Below are positions 51,138 through 58,518 of a stretch of DNA of 64,000 nucleotides, one piece after another. The translations under genes and the position numbers were made by a program. Within the stretch, counting starts at the first letter, position 1. Every line of letters begins with the position of its first letter. The notes beneath the pieces are model-generated. The model saw only the letters and a program-made list of their open reading frames with translations, was not told where the DNA came from and did no database searches. The stretch comes from Clostridia bacterium (GTDB taxonomy: Bacteria > Bacillota > Clostridia > Oscillospirales > CAG-272): positions 62,001 through 126,000 of the forward strand of contig JAFTRY010000031.1 of the NCBI GenBank assembly GCA_017462035.1. Reading direction: 5' to 3'.

Positions 51138-51160
51138 CGAAAAACCAACAGAAAACCAAC
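51138..51160. repeat. Right-end arm repeat of the element
   Basis: Two AAAACCAAC-type units in direct orientation with the pair at 45040-45062. Confidence 0.5.
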
Positions 51161-51317
51161 TATCAATAATAGTGAAAGAAATACGCTTTGATAAAAACTT
51201 ATGAGAATATATAAAAACCACACAATAAAATCAAAACAGGGTGCCCAGATCATGCAATAAATAACTTATGACAGTTTATAATGTGGTATCCAAAGAGATA
51301 AAAAGAGCGTGTGATAA

Positions 51318-51330
51318 CTCCAAGAGATAA
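51318..51330 (+). repeat. attR core repeat
   Basis: CTCCAAGAGATAA, identical to the rpsI 3' end at 44947-44959. Confidence 0.85.
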
Positions 51331-51400
51331 GGAAAAAGGCACCCACAAGGTGTTGTATATACGGCACTCATCGATTTCGGTGGGTGCCGTTTTCCTTATC
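51326..51400 (+). terminator. Displaced native rpsI terminator
   Basis: GATAAGGAAAAAGGCACCCA (51326-51345) pairs with 51381-51400. The 5' arm begins within the att core, so in the empty site this hairpin would follow the rpsI stop directly. 51401-51657 shows no gene; it has a GGTGCAAATTTGGTGCAAG repeat at 51586-51604. Confidence 0.75.
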
Positions 51401-51657
51401 CCGCCTCGTACCGAGGCTGGCAAAACCGCCGGGGTTTTGCCATGTCGGGCTAAAAATGTTCCACCGGCACATTTTCCTAACGCCCTCACAGTTCTCAAAA
51501 AGATAATTTTGACCAAAGATCAATTATCAAAAAACTCCGATACCACAACGGTTTTCGGGGGGCTTTGTGCCAAGTTTGCGGTTTTGGTGCAAATTTGGTG
51601 CAAGTCGGTTGTTAAGCTAAAAAGGGCGTTTCAATTTGCAAAGAAACCCTCCGTCTA

Positions 51658-51686
51658 TTTACATTTCGGGAATTTTGTGATATAAT
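51658..51686 (+). promoter_or_regulatory. Promoter of the sugar O-acetyltransferase gene
   Basis: -35 TTTACA, 17-bp spacer, -10 TATAAT. Confidence 0.7.
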
Positions 51687-51727
51687 GAAGTTTGCAGATA
51701 AGAGTGAATTTGACGGAGGCTTTAAAT

Positions 51728-52360
51728 ATGACTTTATTGGAAAAGATGAAAAACGGGGAGCTTTACGATTGTTCCTTTGAGGTTATTCCCGAAGAACTGG
51801 GCAAAAAGCTCTGTGAGTGTAAGGAACTGATTCACGATTTCAATATGTCACGCCCTTCCGAGGTCAAGTACCGTGAGGAGATCATTCGGAAAGTGTTTGC
51901 TGACGTTGGGGAAAATTGCTATATTGAGCCGCCGTTTCATGCGAATTGGGGCTGTAATATGCATGTCGGAAAAAACTTTTACGCAAATTTCAATCTGACG
52001 GTTGTGGATGACGCGGACATTTACGTGGGAGACAATGTTATGATTGCTCCGAATGTTACGATTGCGACGGGGACGCACCCGATCTGTCCGGAGCTTCGAG
52101 AGAAGGCATATCAGTATAACCTTCCTGTACGTATCGGAAACAGAGTGTGGATTGGGGCAGGCTCGATCATACTTCCCGGAATTACGATTGGTGATGACTC
52201 GGTGATTGGGGCGGGCAGTGTTGTTACAAAGGATATTCCCGCGGGAGTCGTGGCGGTAGGGAACCCCTGCCGTGTCTTGCGTGAGATTCAGGAACAGGAT
52301 TACGAATATTATCGAAAAGACCGCAAGATAGGTTTTGCGGTTGAACGAGATCCGAAGTAA
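51728..52360 (+). CDS. Sugar O-acetyltransferase (maltose/galactoside acetyltransferase family)
   Basis: 210 residues from the ATG after GGAGG. N-terminal mac domain (LLEKMKNGELYDCSF), then a left-handed beta-helix: GENCYIEPPFHANWG, DNVMIAPNVTIATGTHP with the catalytic His near residue 115, and GNRVWIGAGSIILPGITIG. Transfers acetyl from acetyl-CoA to a sugar hydroxyl; the acceptor is not clear. Single gene with its own promoter. Confidence 0.9.
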   Translation: MTLLEKMKNGELYDCSFEVIPEELGKKLCECKELIHDFNMSRPSEVKYREEIIRKVFADVGENCYIEPPFHANWGCNMHVGKNFYANFNLTVVDDADIYVGDNVMIAPNVTIATGTHPICPELREKAYQYNLPVRIGNRVWIGAGSIILPGITIGDDSVIGAGSVVTKDIPAGVVAVGNPCRVLREIQEQDYEYYRKDRKIGFAVERDPK

Positions 52361-52394
52361 ATTATAAAAAAAGTAAAAAACTTTAAAAAAAGTA

Positions 52395-52423
52395 TTGACA
52401 AGGGGAATGAATTGTGGTATAAT
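52395..52423 (+). promoter_or_regulatory. Promoter of the tRNA-Thr/tRNA-Tyr unit
   Basis: Consensus TTGACA, 17-bp spacer, TATAAT. Confidence 0.88.
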
Positions 52424-52455
52424 ATATCTCGTTCCGGTGATTAAACCGCGTTAAC

Positions 52456-52530
52456 GCTGGTGTGGCTCAATGGCAGAGCAGCTGATTTGTAATCAGCAGG
52501 TTGATGGTTCGACTCCGTTCACCAGCTCCA
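52456..52530 (+). tRNA. tRNA-Thr (anticodon TGT)
   Basis: Acceptor GCTGGTG pairs with CACCAGC; anticodon stem GCTGA/TCAGC around TTTGTAA; TTCGACT T-loop; CCA encoded at 52528-52530. Confidence 0.95.
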
Positions 52531-52559
52531 ACGGTTTCGCGGCTGCGGAACCGTCATAG

Positions 52560-52644
52560 GGGGGATTTCCCGAGCGGCCAAAGGGGGCAGACTGTAAATC
52601 TGTTGTCACTGACTTCGGTGGTCCGAATCCACCATCCCCCACCA
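52560..52644 (+). tRNA. tRNA-Tyr (anticodon GTA)
   Basis: Acceptor GGGGGAT pairs with ATCCCCC; anticodon stem GCAGA/TCTGT around CTGTAAA; a long variable arm as expected for bacterial tRNA-Tyr; CCA encoded at the end. Confidence 0.95.
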
Positions 52645-52645
52645 G

Positions 52646-52679
52646 AAAAAAGCCGATTGCGAAAGCAATCGGCTTTTTT
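52646..52679 (+). terminator. Terminator of the tRNA unit
   Basis: A perfect 15-bp stem (52646-52660 with 52665-52679), GAAA loop, six T in the 3' arm. Confidence 0.92.
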
Positions 52680-52680
52680 C

Positions 52681-52860
52681 AGTGAAATTCGCCTTCGGCG
52701 AGTGAAATACTCCTTCGGAGCGTGAAATATGCTTCGCATGTGAAATGCGCTTCGCGCGTGAGGAGGCGAATTTTATTTCACATTGCGACCAACGGGAGCA
52801 ATATTTAACAATTCACGAAGTGAATTATTTCACATTCGGCACGAGCCGAATATTTCACTT
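52681..52860. repeat. Left hairpin array of a four-helix-bundle unit
   Basis: Consecutive mini-hairpins of different sequence, each capped by TTC/TTCG (CGCC/GGCG, CTCC/GGAG, ATGC/GCAT, GCGC/GCGC) and separated by GTGAAAT linkers; two larger hairpins (TTCACGAAGTGAA and ATTCGGC/GCCGAAT) follow. Confidence 0.8.
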
Positions 52861-52910
52861 GAAAAGCTAATGGTTTTATTATGTAATAACGGCAGAAAGG
52901 CGGTGTTATT

Positions 52911-53263
52911 ATGGCAGAATCAAAGCTTCGGGAATTATCAACCGATTTCGCGGCAAAAGTTATCAGGACGTGTGACGGCATAAAAGGTCACTATTCTCTC
53001 GTCAATCAGTTAGAACGTTCATCAACCTCTATCGGGGCGCGAATATTCACGAAGCGAATTATGCTCATAGTAAAGCCGACTTTGTTGCCAAGTTTCAAAT
53101 AGCCTTGAAAGAGTGCTACGAAACGGAATATTGGCTTGAATTATTTGTAAAATGGGAATTGCTCGACCGTGAGTTTGCAAAAGAACTTTACAATCAGTGC
53201 GGAACTATTCGCAGAATGTTGGTTACCTCTATCAATACGGCAAAGGAGAACAGCCATGTATGA
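52911..53263 (+). pseudogene. Four-helix-bundle protein gene, frameshifted
   Basis: Belongs to the four-helix-bundle family that includes Avd of diversity-generating retroelements and proteins encoded in 23S rRNA intervening sequences. The first part (DFAAKVIRTCDGIKGHYSL, QLERSSTSIGA) breaks near base 53040, where the expected GGGGCGAAT reads GGGGCGCGAAT, a two-base duplication. The other frame then continues as ANIHEANYAHSKADFVAKF and LFVKWELLDREFAKELYNQC to a TGA at 53261. Either a recent pseudogene or a sequencing indel. Confidence 0.78.
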
Positions 53264-53684
53264 TAACATAGTAATTTGCCTTGGCACAGAAATTGAAAAA
53301 CAACAACTATTGTGCGACTATCCAAATATAAAGAACGTCGTACGGGATGGCGGTTATTTCATTGTTGCAAAAATTGAAGAAACCATTGTCGGATACTTAT
53401 GGGCTTTCAAAAGAAAAATCCCTGCGCCTGTTGAGCAAAGCGAAATTTTTATAAATATAATTGAAGTCATATATACAAACTTGCGTTGTCAAGGAATAGC
53501 TTCTGCTATGGTAAATGAAGTAATTGAAATTGCAAAAGAGGAAAAGGCATATCAAGTTCGAGCATATTGTGATATAAAAAATATACCGTCACACCGCTTA
53601 TGGCTAAAAAACAAATTTTCTATTAGTCCGGCCAAAATGCCCGACGGCTCTATTGTCGGCTCTTTTGTAAGCTATGTTCTGTAA
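53256..53684 (+). CDS. GNAT-family N-acetyltransferase
   Basis: 142 residues from the ATG after AAAGGAG, overlapping the stop of the four-helix-bundle frame. GNAT core: GYFIVAKIEETIVGYLWAF (strands), INIIEVIYTNLRCQGIASAMV with the acetyl-CoA Q/RxxGxA loop near residue 84, and VRAYCDIKNIPSHRLW near the C-terminus. Substrate unknown. It lies inside the hairpin-flanked unit and so is probably cargo or a coupled partner. Confidence 0.82.
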   Translation: MYDNIVICLGTEIEKQQLLCDYPNIKNVVRDGGYFIVAKIEETIVGYLWAFKRKIPAPVEQSEIFINIIEVIYTNLRCQGIASAMVNEVIEIAKEEKAYQVRAYCDIKNIPSHRLWLKNKFSISPAKMPDGSIVGSFVSYVL

Positions 53685-53743
53685 TAATAGTTGACCTTTT
53701 CTTCGCTTTTACCTCGATTTTTGACCTTTTCACTCGTTTATGG

Positions 53744-53820
53744 CACATCACTTTGCGCCAAAGGTGCAATACATCACTATGGCAAAGCCATAACATCACT
53801 GCGGCGATGCCGCATCATCC
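53744..53820. repeat. Right hairpin array of the four-helix-bundle unit
   Basis: Mini-hairpins TTGCGCC/GGTGCAA, TATGGC/GCCATA and TGCGGC/GCCGCA with three-base loops, joined by ACATCAC linkers: a different linker from the left array. 53821-54080 is AT-rich with no gene seen. Confidence 0.75.
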
Positions 53821-54089
53821 ATGTTTACAAACTACTATTGATTTGTTGATATCATTATAGAGTATGGCAAGGGAAGGATCGTTTCCCTTGCTTTCCTTTT
53901 TGAACTTTTTTGTGCTGCCTGAGGCGAAAAATGGCGAAAAATCCATAAATTTAAAACAGTTTTTATTTTAACGAAATAACTCAGCAACAATTTTGAAACA
54001 CTTTTCTGTTATAATATCATAGTAACTTCGTTTTGACATCAAAGTTTCACGATTTGAAATACAGAGAAAGAATAAGGAATGGTTGAGTC

Positions 54090-54815
54090 GTGCTTCGTTT
54101 TATTTATGTAGTCATCATGCGTACTTTTTCAATTATGTATTTCGTGCCCAAAATGGCGTATTACGCCAAGCACCCGGAGCAGTATTCGGAGAAGGACCGT
54201 TATCACCTGGCACAGGACGTGATGGATCGGGTGCGCCGTACCGCTCGGGTGACGACCTCTTATGAGGGACAGGAAAATATCCCTGAGAAGAGCGGATATA
54301 TGATGTTTGCCAATCACCAGGGGAAATATGACGCGCTGGGAATTTTGTTGGGACATAGTAAGTCCTGTTCGGTCTTGATGGATAAGAAGCGCTCCCAGAT
54401 GTTTATCGCCAAGCAGTTTGTTGACCTACTGGGAGGGCAGAGAATCGAAAGAAATCATCCCCGCCAGCAAATTCGTGTATTAAATGACATGGCGCAGGAG
54501 GTCAAGGAGGGTAGAAACTATCTGATCTTTCCGGAGGGTGGCTATGGAAAAAAGAGAGACAATCGCTTAGATGAGTTCAAATACGGTTGCTTTACCGCCG
54601 CCGTGAAGGCAGAATGTCCTATTGTACCTGTTTTGATCTTGGATTCGTACAAGCCCTTTGGCATGAACTCACTGAAGAAGGTAAAGACCAAGGTGGTGTT
54701 TCTCCCCGCCATTCCCTATGAGGAATATGCCGGGATGAAGGCAAGAGAAGTCTGTGCTTACGTGAAGGAGAAGATTCAGGCGGAGTTGGACCGTCAGACG
54801 GAGAAAAGCGCATAA
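54090..54815 (+). CDS. plsC: 1-acyl-sn-glycerol-3-phosphate acyltransferase
   Basis: Adds the second acyl chain to lysophosphatidic acid in phospholipid synthesis. 241 residues from a GTG start with only a weak AAGGAA site upstream. N-terminal hydrophobic segment (RFIYVVIMRTFSIMYFV), the catalytic NHQGKYD (HX4D) near residue 75, the LIFPEGGYGKK acyl-acceptor motif and PIVPVLILDSY. Membrane-associated. Gene symbol given by family; paralogues are common. Confidence 0.88.
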   Translation: MLRFIYVVIMRTFSIMYFVPKMAYYAKHPEQYSEKDRYHLAQDVMDRVRRTARVTTSYEGQENIPEKSGYMMFANHQGKYDALGILLGHSKSCSVLMDKKRSQMFIAKQFVDLLGGQRIERNHPRQQIRVLNDMAQEVKEGRNYLIFPEGGYGKKRDNRLDEFKYGCFTAAVKAECPIVPVLILDSYKPFGMNSLKKVKTKVVFLPAIPYEEYAGMKAREVCAYVKEKIQAELDRQTEKSA

Positions 54816-54882
54816 ATAAAGGGGCAGTTCAATGCTGTTTATTTCGCATTTGAGACAGCCCCTATTTATTTGTTTTGTACTG

Positions 54883-56034
54883 TTACGGCTCCTTGGCGAC
54901 CTGTCCCATGACAAAGACGTGAGACACTCGAATGTCGTCGTCAAAGACGATGATATCCGCATCCATGCCGGGAGCGAGAACGCCTTTGGGAAGCTTGAAG
55001 AGAGCCGCGGGGGTCTTGGTCATCATTTTTACCGCTTCGGTCAGACCGACCCCTACTTCTTGGATCATGAAGCGAATCAGAACGTCAGCACTGGCAATAC
55101 TGCCCGCAAAGGCACTTCGGTCAGCAAGCTTACACACACCGTCCTCGATAATAAAGTCGGTGTTGACCATTCTACCGGTGGTTACTGAAGTACCTGCCAG
55201 AGCGAGGCTGTCGGTGATGAGAATCACTCGGTCAGACCCCTTCGCCTTCAAGATCAAGCGAACCAGGTCGGCGGGGAGATGCTTTCCGTCAGCGATGATC
55301 TCGGCGTAGAGATCGTCTCGAAGCAGGGCAGTCTCAATGACCCCCAGCCTCCGAAATCCATGATCCCGGGTTACTGTGGAGGTGCAGGAGTAGAGGTGAG
55401 TCACCAGGGAACAGCCCGCCTCCATGGCAACCTTCATTTCATCATAGATGGCGTTGGTATGTCCCGCGGAGGGGAGCACCCCGTATTGCTTGAGCGTGCG
55501 ACAAAAGCGTCCGTCGGGATCCGACTCGGGGGCATAGGTCCAACGGGCAATGTGACGCGCGTGACGGGCAAGAAGCGGCTCATAGTCCTCGGGAATAGGC
55601 GGGGTGATAAAGTCGGGACACTGGGCACCGCATTGTTCCGCCGAGAGATAGGGACCTTCCAGGTGGGCACCCAGGAGATTGGGCTTCCTCTCGGGACGTT
55701 GCTTGGCTCCCGCCACATAGTCCACTGCCTTTGCCATGGTGGCGAAGGGAGCGGCGGAAATGGTAGGACAGAGGGAGGTGGTGCCGTGAGACAAGTGGAA
55801 CTGAGCTCCCCTCAATACCTCTTCCTCTCCGTCAATGAAATCGTATCCTCCGCCTCCGTGGGTATGTAGGTCGATCAAGCCGGGAGAGACGTAGCTATTT
55901 CCTACGTCGTATTCCGCGTCATAGGGAAGCTCTTCCTTGGTGACAGCGAGGATCTTTTCATCAGAAAAATAAACGAACCCCTCCGTTATGGAATTCCCAA
56001 GAATGATTCGTGAGCTCTTGATTCTGGTCGTCAT
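54883..56034 (-). CDS. nagA: N-acetylglucosamine-6-phosphate deacetylase
   Basis: Removes acetate from GlcNAc-6-phosphate. 383 residues; amidohydrolase motifs: GLIDLHTHGGGGYDF near residue 54, GAHLEGPYLS with the metal Glu, SAGHTNAIYDE, LVTHLYSCTS and VILITDSLALAG. It starts within the stop of nagB (4-base ATGA overlap), so the two are translated together; the product goes to nagB. Confidence 0.94.
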   Translation of the reverse strand: MTTRIKSSRIILGNSITEGFVYFSDEKILAVTKEELPYDAEYDVGNSYVSPGLIDLHTHGGGGYDFIDGEEEVLRGAQFHLSHGTTSLCPTISAAPFATMAKAVDYVAGAKQRPERKPNLLGAHLEGPYLSAEQCGAQCPDFITPPIPEDYEPLLARHARHIARWTYAPESDPDGRFCRTLKQYGVLPSAGHTNAIYDEMKVAMEAGCSLVTHLYSCTSTVTRDHGFRRLGVIETALLRDDLYAEIIADGKHLPADLVRLILKAKGSDRVILITDSLALAGTSVTTGRMVNTDFIIEDGVCKLADRSAFAGSIASADVLIRFMIQEVGVGLTEAVKMMTKTPAALFKLPKGVLAPGMDADIIVFDDDIRVSHVFVMGQVAKEP

Positions 56035-56792
56035 AGGAGAGAAGAACTGTCAGCGTCCAGATACAGGACGGCACTGGGGTGGCGGCGAAGAGCCGTGGCG
56101 GGGCAATCCTCAGAAATGGCATCCTCCAGAGTGTGCTTGACCGCGTTTGCCTTGGTCTTTGCGGGAACGATACAGAAGAGATGGCTGCCTGCCGTCAGCG
56201 TAGGACAGGTCAGGCTGATCGCCTGTTTAGGTACGCAATCGATGGAGGGGAAGCATCCGTCATTGACCTGTTGCTGACGGCAAACCTCGTCCAGGGGAAC
56301 GACCTTTACCATTTTCGGATCGTTAAAGTCCGCAATCCAGGGATCGTTAAAGGCGATGTGTCCGTTTTCACCGATTCCCATGACTACAATATCCGTGGGA
56401 TTTTCACGGAGAAGCTGGGAATACCGCTCACACTCTGCCTCGGGATCGGTGGCGGTACTGTTGATCAAATGAACGGAGGCAAAGGGAACCTTTCCGAAAA
56501 TGTGGTCGGTCAAGAAGGTCCCGAAGCTCTGCTTAACGAACCGCTCGTCAAGACCGATGTACTCATCCATGTGGAAGGCATGGATCCGATTCCAGGGAAT
56601 ATCCGAATAAGAAATCAAGGATGCCAGAACGTCGTTCTGAGAGGGGGCGGCGGCGAAGATCATATTGATCTCCTTCTTCGTCTCCAAAAGAGAAAGGATC
56701 TTGGCGCGAATATCCTCCGCGGCAACCTTTCCCATTTCGGCGCGTGTTTCCATTGCCTTGACCAAAAGGGTGTCTTTTGTAAACTGTTTCAT
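56031..56792 (-). CDS. nagB: Glucosamine-6-phosphate deaminase
   Basis: Converts glucosamine-6-phosphate to fructose-6-phosphate and ammonia, feeding glycolysis. 253 residues of the NagB fold: MIFAAAPSQNDVLASL (phosphate loop), HAFHMDEYIGL near residue 92, the catalytic GIGENGHIAFNDP near residue 138 and VPKQAISLTCPTL. Coupled by 4-base overlaps to nagA downstream and the isomerase-like gene upstream. Confidence 0.92.
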   Translation of the reverse strand: MKQFTKDTLLVKAMETRAEMGKVAAEDIRAKILSLLETKKEINMIFAAAPSQNDVLASLISYSDIPWNRIHAFHMDEYIGLDERFVKQSFGTFLTDHIFGKVPFASVHLINSTATDPEAECERYSQLLRENPTDIVVMGIGENGHIAFNDPWIADFNDPKMVKVVPLDEVCRQQQVNDGCFPSIDCVPKQAISLTCPTLTAGSHLFCIVPAKTKANAVKHTLEDAISEDCPATALRRHPSAVLYLDADSSSLL

Positions 56793-57631
56793 GAGAGAAT
56801 CTCCTTTAATTGCTTCATTGCGGTAAGAAACGCGATTTCTTTACTTTCAAAGCGGTAGGGGTTTTGGAATGTTTTTCCTACCAGCTGATTCAGACCGTCA
56901 AAGGTCTCCAGATGGGGCTCCAGGGTGACGAATACGTCACGGGTGCTTGCCTCGCGGTGTTCCTCCAGAATTTCTCGGATGGAAGCATTGCCCATGCCGG
57001 GGGGCACGATGGCACCCTCATAGAGGGCATCCTTGATGTGGAAATACTCAATATAGGGTGCAAGGAGGCGGTAGGCATTCTGCGGATCGTGACCGTCCAG
57101 AACAAAATTACCCATGTCAAACACGGCACGGAGCTCTCCGCTGAACGCGTTCAGCAGATCCAGACAGCGATCAGGAGATTCGCCGTAGATCAGCGCCTCA
57201 TTTTCGTGACAAAGGGTCACGCCGCTCTTTTTTGCCGCATCAAGGAGCTGCCCCAGCTTGTCAAGAACCTCTTCCCGACACTCTGCGGCAGTTTTTCCTT
57301 GATGGAGGTAAAAGCTGAATATACGAATGTTTCGTGCGTCCAGCCGCCCCGCTACTTCAAAGAGCCTCTTAGCACGCTCCATGTGAGCAGGGAAGTCGTC
57401 TGCCAGGTTGATCTTACCCAAGGGTGAGCCGATGGCGGACAGGCGGATTCCCGCGCTGTCCAGCTTTTTCTTGACCTCGTCGGCATCCTCCACCGTCAGA
57501 TCGGCAACGTTTTTCTCGCCGAGAAAGCGAAGCTCCAGGTAACCTACCCGTTGCTCTCGGAGCATGGCGAGCTGGTCATCCAGATCGGCAGCGTATTCAT
57601 CCGCAAAGGCGGAAAGGGTATAGTTTGCCAT
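56789..57631 (-). CDS. Sugar phosphate isomerase/epimerase (AP-endonuclease 2-like TIM barrel)
   Basis: 280 residues with the xylose-isomerase-like TIM barrel: LSAFADEYAADLDDQLAML, YLELRFLG near residue 30, RLSAIGSPLGKI, NIRIFSFYLHQGKT, VTLCHENEALIYG, VFDMGNFVLDG and YFHIKDALYEG. Metal Glu/Asp/His residues appear present. Set between dehydrogenases and nagB, so it probably acts on a sugar or inositol-like derivative in the same pathway. Confidence 0.88.
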   Translation of the reverse strand: MANYTLSAFADEYAADLDDQLAMLREQRVGYLELRFLGEKNVADLTVEDADEVKKKLDSAGIRLSAIGSPLGKINLADDFPAHMERAKRLFEVAGRLDARNIRIFSFYLHQGKTAAECREEVLDKLGQLLDAAKKSGVTLCHENEALIYGESPDRCLDLLNAFSGELRAVFDMGNFVLDGHDPQNAYRLLAPYIEYFHIKDALYEGAIVPPGMGNASIREILEEHREASTRDVFVTLEPHLETFDGLNQLVGKTFQNPYRFESKEIAFLTAMKQLKEILS

Positions 57632-57632
57632 G

Positions 57633-58505
57633 TCAGATCTCCTCCAACTGACGGATGAATTCTTCTTTTCCGCTTTCGAGTCCCCGGTGAATGGCGTTGA
57701 TGATCATAACGGGGACGATAAAGTCGCGGTAGCTCTGGGATTGCGTGCCGCCTTGAAGCAGACGGTAGAATTCCATGAACTCGGGCACAAAGCAATCGGT
57801 AACGGGATAGGTATCTCCCGCGAATTTGGTCTCACTGCTCACAGCCGCATAGTAGATCTTATAACAACGGTCTACGTAATCCAGGGTGACGTTAACGGTA
57901 GGGTAGTGCACGACACAGGTGATCACTCCGCCTTTTTTGAAGGAGTGGACCGATAAGGGATCATACCCGAATACCGTGCACATGGCTTGCACCAGATGCT
58001 GGGCGTAGAAGTGAAATCCTCCGTAAATGTTGTCATAATCCATAGGAGCGCGGAGATAGCCTCCCACAATCTCTCCGTCCGGCTTTTCTTTTACGATCTT
58101 CGCAAGCTCCTTTAGATGCTGCGCGTGAATCACGCAGGAACCGCCCGTGATGGGAATGTGTCTTTCCTTCAGTTCCTTGATAAAAGCCAAGGCATCCTCT
58201 TCCGTGTTGGTAATGGGCTTGTCGATAAACATGGGAATGCCACTGTCAAGATAGGGCTTGGCATAAGGGTAATGGTTGTCTCCGTCTCGGGCGGTGATAA
58301 TCAAGCCGTCAATCTGTCCCACGAAGGCATCGTAGGAGGAAGCGACGGGAACACCGTATTTTACATGAAGCCGTTCGGCTTCCTCCGGCTCGTTGCTGTA
58401 GATACCGATACATTCCACGTCCGTCACCAGCTTTTGGGTATAGATCAGCTTGAGAAATACGTCCGCGTGGGAGTTTTCACAGCCGAGAATGGCGATCTTA
58501 TACAT
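57633..58505 (-). CDS. Gfo/Idh/MocA-family oxidoreductase
   Basis: 290 residues, shorter than most of the family. N-terminal Rossmann fold: IAILGCENSHADVFLK, VECIGIYSNEPEEAERL, IDGLIITARDGDNHYPYAKP, then the catalytic-region IPMFIDKPITN with the EKP-like Lys. The C-terminal beta domain is present (GGFHFYAQHLVQAM). NAD(P)-dependent sugar oxidation or reduction is likely. It follows the 356-residue paralogue by 13 bases and precedes the isomerase-like gene by one base. Confidence 0.88.
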   Translation of the reverse strand: MYKIAILGCENSHADVFLKLIYTQKLVTDVECIGIYSNEPEEAERLHVKYGVPVASSYDAFVGQIDGLIITARDGDNHYPYAKPYLDSGIPMFIDKPITNTEEDALAFIKELKERHIPITGGSCVIHAQHLKELAKIVKEKPDGEIVGGYLRAPMDYDNIYGGFHFYAQHLVQAMCTVFGYDPLSVHSFKKGGVITCVVHYPTVNVTLDYVDRCYKIYYAAVSSETKFAGDTYPVTDCFVPEFMEFYRLLQGGTQSQSYRDFIVPVMIINAIHRGLESGKEEFIRQLEEI

Positions 58506-58518
58506 GATGTGTCTCCTC

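Larger units (their letters stand above)
44947..51330. mobile_element. Integrated element in the rpsI 3' end (satellite-like)
   Basis: The 13-bp direct repeat CTCCAAGAGATAA at 44947-44959 and 51318-51330 bounds about 6.4 kb. The left copy encodes the end of rpsI and its stop. Contents are AT-rich compared with the flanks: integrase next to the left end, small unknown genes, divergent repressor, DUF927-type ATPase, DUF6711-like tail protein, AlpA/excisionase-like protein and a regulatory leader. There is no relaxase, portal, terminase or capsid gene, which points to a phage satellite or a small integrative element dependent on a helper. Confidence 0.85.

Noticed and set aside
45332..51330. Conjugative element (ICE)
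   Set aside because: No relaxase, coupling protein or type IV secretion gene is present between the att repeats.
52681..52860. CRISPR array
   Set aside because: The repeated units are 7-base linkers between unrelated mini-hairpins, with no conserved repeat of CRISPR length and no cas genes in the window.
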